A stretch of DNA of 7,438 nt from Oscillospiraceae bacterium (GCA_031258665.1 JAIRML010000161.1:1-7438), one strand, 5' to 3'. Shown: positions 1-7,060, counted from the first letter of the stretch. Numbers and translations are program-made. The notes: generated by a model from the sequence alone, not told the origin.

Positions 1-36
1 CGGGAACCGGGAGTGCCCCGCTCTTTGTTTTTGTTT
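1..36 (+). terminator. Partial intrinsic terminator of an upstream gene (cut by window edge)
   Basis: The window opens with CGGG, and CCCGCTC follows at 17-23, then a T-rich tail (TTTGTTTTTGTTT, 24-36). A stem of CGGG with CCCG would extend if the bases before the window read GAG, which cannot be seen. An alternative small stem is 8-11 with 17-20. The stem followed by a T tract suggests the terminator of a plus-strand gene lying to the left. No coding sequence of that gene is visible in the window. Confidence 0.35.
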
Positions 37-129
37 CCCTCGCGCCGCGCTCATTTCGATCTGAAATAGGAAAAAATTTCCAATATGCCCCAATATCAAA
101 AAAGTGCCCATGAATGCCAAGAAAGTGTA

Positions 130-158
130 AAGACGGCAGAGCGCGCTTCCCGTATAAT
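130..158 (+). promoter_or_regulatory. Candidate sigma-A promoter for the GH127 gene leader
   Basis: A perfect -10 hexamer TATAAT lies at 153-158. With 17-bp spacing the -35 position reads AAGACG (130-135), matching only the central GAC of TTGACA. A start near 165 would give a leader of about 420 nt before the GH127 gene. The weak -35 and the upstream near-repeats (TGCCC at 86-90 and 105-109, TGCC at 115-118) would fit an activator-dependent promoter, but that is inference. No better promoter was seen between 279 and 585. Confidence 0.4.
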
Positions 159-177
159 AAAGAGAGGGAAGAGCGCG
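141..177. promoter_or_regulatory. Inverted repeat enclosing the -10 element (possible operator)
   Basis: GCGCGCTTCCC (141-151) is mirrored by GGGAAGAGCGCG (166-177) with one extra base in the right arm. The 14-base centre holds the TATAAT. An inverted repeat straddling a -10 element is a common operator layout, and the same arms could also form a hairpin. No regulator is encoded in the window, so its identity is unknown. Confidence 0.3.
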
Positions 178-180
178 GCA

Positions 181-200
181 TGAAAAGGTATACCTTTTCA
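181..200. promoter_or_regulatory. Perfect 20-bp palindrome, copy 1 (candidate operator)
   Basis: TGAAAAGGTATACCTTTTCA is a perfect dyad. Its 18-bp core GAAAAGGTATACCTTTTC recurs exactly at 7245-7262. Copy 1 begins about 16 bases after the predicted transcription start and is followed by AAAGCGCGCC. The flanks GCGCGGCATGAAAA (174-187) and GCGCGCCATGAAAC (204-217) also form a near direct repeat across it. The central GTATAC resembles the core of some GntR/HutC-type operators, which is only a loose hint. In RNA it could form a 7-bp stem with a UAUA loop. Confidence 0.5.
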
Positions 201-237
201 AAAGCGCGCCATGAAACATGATGATCTCCATAATATC

Positions 238-278
238 AACAAAAGTCGCAAAGTCAGGGAGACTATGCGGCTTTTGTT
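238..278 (+). terminator. Strong hairpin with U-rich 3' arm: terminator or attenuator in the leader
   Basis: AACAAAAGTCGCA (238-250) pairs with TGCGGCTTTTGTT (266-278) over 13 bp with one G-U wobble. After an A-A mismatch, AGTC (252-255) pairs with GACT (261-264), leaving a 5-nt AGGGA loop. The 3' arm ends in CTTTTGTT, as in intrinsic terminators, but no longer T run follows. It lies between the candidate promoter at 153-158 and the GH127 start codon. It could therefore be an attenuator, the end of a short RNA of about 115 nt, or a terminator for a transcript from the left. The stem is nearly symmetric and could also act on the minus strand. Confidence 0.45.
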
Positions 279-570
279 ATGCACTTCGACCACACAAGAC
301 GGGGCAGATTGCTGAAAATGGCAATTTTGAAAACGTATAGCATAGCGGGCCGCGTGAAAACCGCCGAAGGGCTGCGGCCCAGGGGTTTCGCGCGCTGCGG
401 GATGTGTCTGGAAGTGGGGCGGCCGCTTTTGTGTGCAGAGAGGGCGGCCGAAGAGGGACCGTGTGCAGACGGCCCCGCGCCCTGTTCCCGTTCACCGCGG
501 ACATAGCGGACCGTGCCCGGCCTCCTGTGCGCCGCCTCACAAAAGAAGAGTAAAAGTCAAGCGATCAAAG
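279..570 (+). other. GC-rich non-coding leader upstream of the GH127 gene
   Basis: No gene is supported here. The GH127 reading frame stays open back to an ATG at 433, but the extra 51 residues are Arg/Pro-rich with no homology I recognise, and they would precede a textbook signal peptide. A 7-bp all-GC stem forms between GGGCCGC (347-353) and GCGGCCC (374-380), and a short one between CCGT (459-462) and ACGG (469-472). Short direct repeats occur: CATAGCGG at 341 and 502, and GGACCGTG at 456 and 508. No known riboswitch or T-box consensus was recognised. Confidence 0.4.
417..469 (+). repeat. Two-unit imperfect direct repeat in the leader
   Basis: GGGCGGCCG at 417-425 is followed by GTGTGCAGA at 431-439, and the same pair recurs as GGGCGGCCG at 442-450 and GTGTGCAGA at 461-469. 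The spacer is 5 bases in the first unit and 10 in the second. This could be a degenerate tandem duplication or paired binding sites; no function can be assigned. Confidence 0.45.
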
Positions 571-576
571 AAGGAG
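571..576 (+). promoter_or_regulatory. Ribosome binding site of the GH127 gene
   Basis: AAGGAG lies nine bases before the ATG at 586 and fixes the translation start there. It is followed at once by a basic n-region and hydrophobic core. The in-frame ATG at 433 has no comparable Shine-Dalgarno. Confidence 0.85.
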
Positions 577-585
577 TGTGTCAAC

Positions 586-3500
586 ATGCGACCCAAGAGA
601 TTCATTGCGCTGTGTGTGGCGCTGGCGGTGCTCTTGCCCGCCCAGACCGCGCTGTTTTCGTCCGCCGCCGCCGTGCGCGCCGGCAACGAGAACTATTACA
701 GCAACCAGGGCGAGCTTGCGCCCGACGCGTTTGTGGCGCTGCCGCTTTCCTCGGTCAAGGCGAAAGGCTTTCTGGAGACACAGCTGCTGCTCCAAAAGGC
801 CGGGATCACAGGAAACATGGCGCTTTTTAGAAACTACAACGAAGCGACGAGTTCCTGGCTGAACCACCTCAACAACACGGGTGAAAATTGGGAAAAAGGC
901 ATGTACTATCTACGCGGCCTCATCTCGGTCGCCTGCACGCTGGAGGACCCCGAAATGCTGGCGATCGCAAAGAACTGGGTGGATGGCATGGTCGCCAGCG
1001 CGCAGAACTACACGAACGGGCTGTTTGGGCGCTGGGGCGGCGACTGGTGGCCGTACATGCCGGCGCTGATGGCGCTGAGGGACTATTACGAGTACACAGA
1101 GGTCAAAGGGGAGCCCGACAGCCGCGTCATCCCGCTGATTGAAAACTATCTGCGCTATGAGGCGCAAAGCCTCCCGTCGAACGGTCTCTCGCACTATTGG
1201 GACGCGGAGCGCGCCGCCGACAACGTCGATTCGGTGCTGTGGCTCTACAACCGGACGTACGACCCGGCGGATCCGGCGGCGACGCAGTGGCTGCTGGATC
1301 TCGCGTCCTCGCTGGAGTCGCGCACGGTCAACTGGGTCACGCGCTACACCAACGAGACCGCGCGCTACCACATCGTCAACACGACGCAGGGGCTCAAAGC
1401 GCCCGGCGTCTATTGGCAGCTCAACGGGCGGCAGAACTACAAAGACGCCATTGCAAACGGCATCTTCAACTACAGCCTCGACCACGGGCGCATCGACTGG
1501 ATGGTCAACGCGGACGAACCCGCGCGCGACAACCAATCCACGGTCGGCACGGAGAGCTGCGCCGTCGTCGAAGGCATATTGTCGATGGCGATCAACGAGC
1601 GCATATTCGGCGAGGCCTGGATGGCCGACTGGATCGAGAGGGTGGCGTACAACGCGCTGCCGGCTATGAATTCGCTGGACGGCACGGCGCAGGTCTATTT
1701 CAACTCAGAGAACCAGCTTCTGGCCTCCCTCGGAGACCACGATTATGACTCGGACTACAACAGCTCGGCGGCCTACGGCGCCCCCGGCGGCTTCGAATGC
1801 TGCTTCCCGAACCATCAGATGGGTTGGGGGAAATTCATCCAGTCCATGTGGATGGCGACGCGCGACAACGGCCTCGCGGCGACAGTCTACGGGCCGACCA
1901 GCGTCACGGCCAAGGTGGCGGGCGGCAAGACGGCCCAATTTGACGAGGACACGGATTTTCCGTTTAAAGACGTGGTGCGGCTCACATACGGCGGCGACAA
2001 CGGCGCGGCGTTCCCGCTCAAGCTGCGGGTGCCGTCGTGGGCCAAAAACCCGGCTATCACGGTCAACGGCAAGCCCGCCGCCGACGTCACGGCCGGCGAA
2101 TACTATACCGTGGACAGGGTTTGGCACCGGGGCGACATCGTCGCGCTGACATTCCCGTCCGAGATCAAAGCCTCGACTTGGTACAACAACTCGGTCGGCA
2201 TCGAGAAGGGCGCCCTCGTATACGGGCTCGCGATCGATGAGCAGTGGCGTGTCCTCGACGCGGCCATCGCCAACCAGATGAGAAACTCCCAGGGCCAGCC
2301 GGCGCTCGAGGACTTCCCCAATTGGGAGGCGTTTCCCGCCAGCCCGTGGAATTACGGGCTGGTCGTCGACTACGACGATCCGGCCGCGGGCCTCGTGTTC
2401 GAGGCCGACGACGAGGTGCCGCTGCAGCCGTTTGCGGCGACTTCCTCTCCCGTGCGGATTGTCGCGACGGGGCAGCGCATGCCCCATTGGGAGCTGAAGG
2501 GCAATGTGGCCGGTGTGCAGCCGTGGATCACGGCGCCGGATCCGATGCTCTGGGAGGAGATCACACTCATCCCCTATGGCGCGGGGCGGCTTCGCGTCAC
2601 CAATTTCCCGCGTGTCGGCGAATATGAGGCCACGGTGGTCAGGACCGACATCCTGCCGACGAAGCACAACGGCGTCAGCTACACCGAGGTCGACAACGTC
2701 GTCGTCCCGACCGCGTCCGACTATACGCTGCACATCGCGGGCTCCGGCACAGGCACGATCCTCGTGAACGGCAAGTGGTCACAGGCGCTGGACCTCTCCT
2801 CCGGCGCCGCGTCGATATCCAACATGCGGAGAAAACTCTCCGGCGCGTTCCAGTTCAAAGAAAATACATACAACAACATCCGCTTCACCGACGGGCTCGC
2901 CGTGAGCCGGATTGAGGTCGTGCCGGTTTCAGGGGTCCAAGCGCCCGTCTCCATCCTGTCGGCGGCGCGCAACGCCGATGGTTCGTTCCGCGTGACGACG
3001 AACATCAAAAGCACCATCGAGACGCGCTACCACGTCAAATACGGAACTGCGCCCGGCGTCTACACCATGGACGAGGGCAATTTCGACGCGCCGACCGCGA
3101 CAATCGTCGGCACAGATCCCAGTGCCACGTACTACATCAGGGCTTGGGCATATGTCAACGGCGCCTATACGGAGAGCAGCGAGTACATTCTGCTTCCTTA
3201 CGATTCCAGCGACAATCTGCGACCGAACCCCAACGCCGCCGCGGCGAACTATGAACTGGACGCGAATGCCCCAAACGACTGGACTGCGATCGCCGGGAAC
3301 ACGGACCCGGCCCAGCAGCCCATCGTCATCACAGGCGGCGTGTCGCCGTCGATCCGGTTTGAGGACGGGTTGCCACTGTCGACGATGCAGAACCGCAAGG
3401 CATACCTCAACAAGGCGGAATCCGACAACTGGACGGACTATGTCGCCGAGATTGAGATTTCGATGGACGACTTGCTGCGCAACAACGCGGGCCTGGTTTT

Positions 3501-6387
3501 CCGCGGGAGCGGCTTCGGGGACGGCGCCGACGCGTTCAACGGCTACTATGCCGGCATCGGCTATGGTGGGGTGACCATCGGCTACGGCGACGGCGGTTGG
3601 CATCAGATCGGATCCAGATACCCGATGGGCCTGCAAGCCGGCGAGACATACGCGATCAAAGCCGTGGCATACGGCGATCAGTTTGCGATCTATGTCGACG
3701 AGGTACTGATTGCGAAGGTGACGGACAGCCGCTATGCCGCCGGCACAATAGGCGTCCGTTCTTATGAAGAAGCGTTCACCGTCACAGGCGTGACCGTCCG
3801 ACCGGTGACCGAAGCCGACCTTGACGTGTTCGAAGAGCTGTCCGCAGACGCGGGGGATTCTCAGACAGTCACGTCCCTCATTTCCGTGAACGCGGGAACG
3901 GAATATCCAAAACCGGGCGCGTCGTTCACGCACCCGCAGGTGGGCAGTGTCGCGGCCCTCAACAACGGGAAATTGTCGGAATCGCTGCGCTGGACTTGCT
4001 GGACTGAGCCTATCCGCGATGTCGAGGAATGGGTGGAGATCGATTTCGGACAGGAAGTGGAGGCGAACCGGGCCAACCTGGTTGTATACACAGATACCGG
4101 CGCGTCGCAGCCGCCGGCGTCCGTCGAAATCAGATACTTCGACGGCGAGGCGTTCGTCCCCGTGAGCGGCCAGACGGCTCTGTCGCCGGCGCCCGCGGCG
4201 GGCAGCAACGCATATGACTTCGACACCGTCACGACATCCATACTGCGCGCGTACATGACGCCGCAGAGCGGGAAAGCCATTACGCTGCAGGAGTTTGAGG
4301 TATACCACGTCTACGAGGTTGCGACGGAAAAACCGGAACCGCGGGAGGGCCAGCCGGATGCCTCCTACGCGGGATTCGGGACGGAGGCGGACATCGCGGC
4401 GGCATGGGACAACCACTCGCCGCCGACGATCACAGTCTCCGCCGGCGGCGGCGACGCGGCCGCCATCGTGGAATTCGCCGCAAACAACCACGAGAAATTC
4501 GTGCTAAAGAGCTCAACCCAAACCGCTTCCGACCCGCTGACATGGACAGACTATGTGGCGGAGGCCAAGATCATGTCGCCAGACTTCGCGAACAACGACG
4601 CCGGGCTCATGATCCGCGCGACGGGCGTCGTTGGCGGCGCGGCACCCCATGAGGAGCCCGACGGCTACCATGGCTACTACATCGGGCTCGGCAGCGCAAA
4701 CAACAGCGCCCAGCAGCTCGGCGTGTGCTTCGGGTACGCGAACGGCGCGTGGAACGCGCTGAAGGTCATCCCGTGGAACCTCCGCGGCGGGCAGGCGTAC
4801 ACATTGAAAGTCGTCGCTTACGGGCACATCATCGCCGCGTTCGTAGACGGCGTCTATGCCGGATCGATCGATACGGACGCGCTGCCCGCCGCCGCGAGGT
4901 TCGCGGCCGGCACGGTCGGCCTGCGTTCGTACAACACGGCCTTTACGGCGTATGATGTCAAGGTGCGCAACCTGGAGCAGAGCGACCTCGCGTTCCTCAC
5001 AGACGCGGACGCCGGCCTGGGCGGCGATGCGGCGGGTTTCTACGACAACTTCAGCGGCGGCGCGCTGACGGGGTGGACGCTCTACCCCGCCAACAATGGG
5101 ATAACGGTCAGCGGCGGCGCGCTGTCGGCGCCGTCCGGCACACAGGTAAAGGCCGTGGCCGGCAGCGAATCGTGGGAGGATTATGTCGTCGAAGGCAATG
5201 TCAGGATCCCCGACGCCGGCAACAGCAACAACGCCGGTTTCATGGTGCGCGCCACGGGTATCGGCGATGGGCCGGACGCGTACAGAGGCTTCTATTTTGG
5301 GATCACCCACAATTCTTGGATTGTCGGCTACGCCGACGGCAGCTGGCACCAGCTCGCAACGGGCACAACCGGGGTGCAGAGCCAGCCGCGGTGGAACCGT
5401 CTCAAAATCGTCGCGATGGGGTCTGTGTTGTATTACTACATCAACGGCGCGCTTGTCCACCAGCTCAGCGCTACCGGTTCGTACAGCTTCTCGAACGGCT
5501 GTATTGGCATACGGAGTTACACGAGGACTTTCTTTGCCGACGAAGTCGCCGTGCGGCCGATCTCGGAGCAGGACGTCGCCGAGACCAACCGCGCGCCGGC
5601 GTGGGGAGACATGACGGTGGATTTGGTCACGACAAGCGCCAACGTGGTGCGCGTGCTTTACACGCAGGCGGGCGCGTCCGAGTACAGGATCGCCTGGGGC
5701 GCCCGGCCGGGCGAATACATGCACGCCGCCGCCAATCTGCATACAAATGGGACAAACAAGGATGCCACCGCGTTTGAGGTGAGCGCGACGGGGGTTTGGT
5801 ACGCAAAGGTTTACGCCCTCAGTGGGTCACGCATCTTGGCGGCTTCACCGGAGTTTGCCGTGACCACGGGCGAAACCGCGCCCACGTCCGACATGGCCGC
5901 GAAGCTGGCGGCAGCCGTCTCGGCGGCCGAGTCGTATGACACGGGCGGCTACACAGCCGCGTCCGCCGCGTACCTCGAAAAGGCTTTGGCGTATGCCGGC
6001 GAGGTCGCGGGCGACCCCGCGTCCAACCGCATGGTGCTCTCGACGGCGCGGCAACTGCTCAAAGCCGGCGTGTACGGAGCCACGCGGGACCCGGATTATG
6101 GGGCTGTGCGCGTGTACATAGAGAAAGAAGACGGCGCGGCCGCGTTCTACATCGTCAACTCGTCCGACGGCGCCGAAGAGGCGGCGGCGCGGCTCATCGT
6201 CGCCGCCTATGACGCAAACGGCCGGATGACATCCGTGACGTCCGCCGAAGCCGCGGTGCCGGCGGGGAGCGCGCTCTATGAAGGCGGCCTGTCCGTGAGT
6301 GCCCCGAGCGGCGGCAGCGCCAGGGCGTTCATATGGGGCGGAGACACCCTCGCGCCGCTCTGCGACGCAGAGCAGTTCCCGGCGTGA
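586..6387 (+). CDS. Secreted multidomain GH127/DUF1680 glycoside hydrolase (beta-L-arabinofuranosidase type), 1933 aa
   Basis: Exported enzyme, probably hydrolysing terminal beta-L-arabinofuranosyl or related residues of plant cell-wall glycans. The exact substrate is uncertain because the DUF1680 group is diverse. Residues 1-32 form a signal peptide (basic MRPKR, then FIALCVALAVLL; likely cut after VRA-32). There is no lipobox. Residues ~49-435 are the alpha/alpha-barrel with 'TESCAVVEG' (E323, C325) and 'GFECCFPN' (C405, C406). These match the Glu/Cys/Cys-Cys zinc site and Cys nucleophile known from HypBA1. E311 ('ADEP') is the candidate acid/base. Beta-sandwich parts (RVPSW 481-485, GALVYGL 542-548) run to ~690. 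Then follow: beta module 711-785, Fn3-like 786-873, LamG-like A 888-1085, F5/8 type C 1097-1245, LamG-like B 1258-1475, LamG-like C 1484-1668, Fn3-like 1669-1763, a helical FIVAR-like stretch 1766-1830 and a C-terminal beta module 1838-1933. No SLH, LPXTG, dockerin or transmembrane anchor is visible. The gene is monocistronic, with its own terminator. Domain names after ~700 are inferred by eye. Confidence 0.88.
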   Translation: MRPKRFIALCVALAVLLPAQTALFSSAAAVRAGNENYYSNQGELAPDAFVALPLSSVKAKGFLETQLLLQKAGITGNMALFRNYNEATSSWLNHLNNTGENWEKGMYYLRGLISVACTLEDPEMLAIAKNWVDGMVASAQNYTNGLFGRWGGDWWPYMPALMALRDYYEYTEVKGEPDSRVIPLIENYLRYEAQSLPSNGLSHYWDAERAADNVDSVLWLYNRTYDPADPAATQWLLDLASSLESRTVNWVTRYTNETARYHIVNTTQGLKAPGVYWQLNGRQNYKDAIANGIFNYSLDHGRIDWMVNADEPARDNQSTVGTESCAVVEGILSMAINERIFGEAWMADWIERVAYNALPAMNSLDGTAQVYFNSENQLLASLGDHDYDSDYNSSAAYGAPGGFECCFPNHQMGWGKFIQSMWMATRDNGLAATVYGPTSVTAKVAGGKTAQFDEDTDFPFKDVVRLTYGGDNGAAFPLKLRVPSWAKNPAITVNGKPAADVTAGEYYTVDRVWHRGDIVALTFPSEIKASTWYNNSVGIEKGALVYGLAIDEQWRVLDAAIANQMRNSQGQPALEDFPNWEAFPASPWNYGLVVDYDDPAAGLVFEADDEVPLQPFAATSSPVRIVATGQRMPHWELKGNVAGVQPWITAPDPMLWEEITLIPYGAGRLRVTNFPRVGEYEATVVRTDILPTKHNGVSYTEVDNVVVPTASDYTLHIAGSGTGTILVNGKWSQALDLSSGAASISNMRRKLSGAFQFKENTYNNIRFTDGLAVSRIEVVPVSGVQAPVSILSAARNADGSFRVTTNIKSTIETRYHVKYGTAPGVYTMDEGNFDAPTATIVGTDPSATYYIRAWAYVNGAYTESSEYILLPYDSSDNLRPNPNAAAANYELDANAPNDWTAIAGNTDPAQQPIVITGGVSPSIRFEDGLPLSTMQNRKAYLNKAESDNWTDYVAEIEISMDDLLRNNAGLVFRGSGFGDGADAFNGYYAGIGYGGVTIGYGDGGWHQIGSRYPMGLQAGETYAIKAVAYGDQFAIYVDEVLIAKVTDSRYAAGTIGVRSYEEAFTVTGVTVRPVTEADLDVFEELSADAGDSQTVTSLISVNAGTEYPKPGASFTHPQVGSVAALNNGKLSESLRWTCWTEPIRDVEEWVEIDFGQEVEANRANLVVYTDTGASQPPASVEIRYFDGEAFVPVSGQTALSPAPAAGSNAYDFDTVTTSILRAYMTPQSGKAITLQEFEVYHVYEVATEKPEPREGQPDASYAGFGTEADIAAAWDNHSPPTITVSAGGGDAAAIVEFAANNHEKFVLKSSTQTASDPLTWTDYVAEAKIMSPDFANNDAGLMIRATGVVGGAAPHEEPDGYHGYYIGLGSANNSAQQLGVCFGYANGAWNALKVIPWNLRGGQAYTLKVVAYGHIIAAFVDGVYAGSIDTDALPAAARFAAGTVGLRSYNTAFTAYDVKVRNLEQSDLAFLTDADAGLGGDAAGFYDNFSGGALTGWTLYPANNGITVSGGALSAPSGTQVKAVAGSESWEDYVVEGNVRIPDAGNSNNAGFMVRATGIGDGPDAYRGFYFGITHNSWIVGYADGSWHQLATGTTGVQSQPRWNRLKIVAMGSVLYYYINGALVHQLSATGSYSFSNGCIGIRSYTRTFFADEVAVRPISEQDVAETNRAPAWGDMTVDLVTTSANVVRVLYTQAGASEYRIAWGARPGEYMHAAANLHTNGTNKDATAFEVSATGVWYAKVYALSGSRILAASPEFAVTTGETAPTSDMAAKLAAAVSAAESYDTGGYTAASAAYLEKALAYAGEVAGDPASNRMVLSTARQLLKAGVYGATRDPDYGAVRVYIEKEDGAAAFYIVNSSDGAEEAAARLIVAAYDANGRMTSVTSAEAAVPAGSALYEGGLSVSAPSGGSARAFIWGGDTLAPLCDAEQFPA
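3247..3840 (+). repeat. Encoded LamG/concanavalin-like domain repeat A (residues 888-1085)
   Basis: First of three homologous domains in the GH127 protein. Landmarks are W949-TDYVAE, N966-NAGLVFR, a 'GDGADAFNGYYAGIGYG' stretch, 'GDGGWHQIG', and GTIGVRSY ending at Y1060, closing with VRPVTEADL. The pattern resembles secreted concanavalin-fold beta-sandwiches (LamG/DUF1080-like), which often bind carbohydrate. The fold assignment is inference; the internal homology is seen directly. Confidence 0.65.
4357..5010 (+). repeat. Encoded LamG/concanavalin-like domain repeat B (residues 1258-1475)
   Basis: Second copy: W1320-TDYVAE, N1336-NDAGLMIRATG, 'PDGYHGYYIGLG', 'GYANGAWNAL' and GTVGLRSY ending at Y1449, closing with VRNLEQSDL. 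It is the longest copy, with an insertion around 1346-1358 (between the NNDAG motif and the DGYHGYY motif) that contains a GGAAPHEE stretch. It is separated from repeat A by the F5/8 type C domain. It lacks the WHQ motif seen in copies A and C, so its binding face may differ. Confidence 0.65.
5035..5589 (+). repeat. Encoded LamG/concanavalin-like domain repeat C (residues 1484-1668)
   Basis: Third copy, directly after repeat B: W1530-EDYVVE, N1548-NAGFMVRATG, 'GDGPDAYRGFYFGI', 'GYADGSWHQLA' and GCIGIRSY ending at Y1645, closing with VRPISEQDV. It starts with the classic strand 'FYDNFSGGALTGW', typical of LamG/DUF1080-like domains. It shares GDG.DA and WHQ with copy A and RATG with copy B, consistent with an old duplication followed by divergence. 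Confidence 0.65.
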
Positions 6388-6428
6388 CACCACCCTCTCT
6401 TCACGCTGCATGACCGCCGGGCAAATGC

Positions 6429-6472
6429 AAAACGCCTGAAAGCTGCATACATGCGGACTTTCAGGCGTTTTT
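6429..6472 (+). terminator. Intrinsic terminator of the GH127 gene
   Basis: AAAACGCCTGAAAG (6429-6442) pairs perfectly with CTTTCAGGCGTTTT (6458-6471), giving a 14-bp stem that ends in a T run. The 15-nt loop contains a further GCAT/ATGC inverted repeat that would almost close the hairpin. It lies 41 bases after the stop codon. The left arm starts with AAAA, so it may also stop minus-strand transcripts from the Rpn remnant, which converges on it. Confidence 0.9.
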
Positions 6473-6535
6473 CCCTCGTTGGCTGCAAAAGCCAGGGGAT
6501 TTGTCGGTATATGCAGTGATCTTTGACGCCGGATC

Positions 6536-7028
6536 TTACTGTTTTGGCTCGGAGCGCTTCTGCTCGCGGAGGGCCCCCGCCCGCTCGCTTTCCACTTGCT
6601 TTTGGGCGGCCTCAATGGCCTCGTCCGACACGCCGAATGTACGCAATGTTTCAATGACTTGCGTGGCATCCGGTCTCGCCTGTCGGAAAGCGTTCAGCGC
6701 GATCTCCATTTGCGCGGCGCGTCTGCCCTCGGTTCTGCCCTCGTCTCTGCCCTTGGCAAAGATTCTCGCGTTTTCCTCGGCCGTCACGACCTGCTCAATC
6801 TGCCACAGCTTATACTCCTTGCGCACCTGCGGCAGGGAGGCGACGTAGCTGTGACGCGCCATAAACTGCGCGAAGCCGGGGTCTATCTCACATGACGCGC
6901 GGCATGTTCGCCGTCACGACGGTGAGCGTTTCCCCCCGCCGCACGCCTCCGGACAGGCTTTGCTCGCCGTACAGCAGCGACCGCTCGTTTGTCGCCAAGA
7001 AGGGGCGCAGCTGCACGTCGCACAGATT
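6536..7028 (-). pseudogene. Decayed Rpn-family (PD-(D/E)XK) recombination-promoting nuclease/putative transposase
   Basis: Two pieces lie in different frames. The upstream piece (7028 to stop at 6888, 46 codons, preceded by TAA) reads NLCDVQLRPFLATNERSLLYG then GEQ...RRGETL. It resembles the 'DVE(I/L)Q ... ER.LYY...QLK.GE' core of Rpn-family nucleases. The second piece, in another frame, reads from about 6895 through IDPGFAQFMARHSYVASLPQ, YKLWQIEQ and GRDEGRTEGRR to a stop at 6536, the usual charged C-terminal tail. The N-terminal catalytic part and about 100 family residues between the pieces are missing, so a deletion plus frameshift is inferred. The ATG at 6862 opens a 108-codon frame but has no Shine-Dalgarno and starts mid-domain. 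Family assignment is by eye; the tail is the stronger part. Confidence 0.6.
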
Positions 7029-7060
7029 TTAGCATGCAACAGGCGTGTTTGTCAAGAAAA

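Noticed and set aside
433..585. In-frame upstream extension of the GH127 gene to an ATG at 433
   Set aside because: The added residues are basic and Pro-rich, would bury the signal peptide, and lack a ribosome binding site. AAGGAG before 586 is clearly better.
586..618. Lipoprotein signal using Cys10
   Set aside because: The residues before it (IALC) do not fit a lipobox and the Cys is too early, inside the hydrophobic core.
1705..5742. Long open frames on the minus strand opposite the GH127 gene (1705-2733, 2929-4491, 4513-5742)
   Set aside because: They are Arg/Val/Gly-rich with no recognisable motifs. GC-rich third-position bias of the real gene opens the opposite frame.
6501..6848. Plus-strand frame opposite the Rpn tail
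   Set aside because: It is a shadow of the minus-strand EGR-rich coding sequence and has no ribosome binding site.
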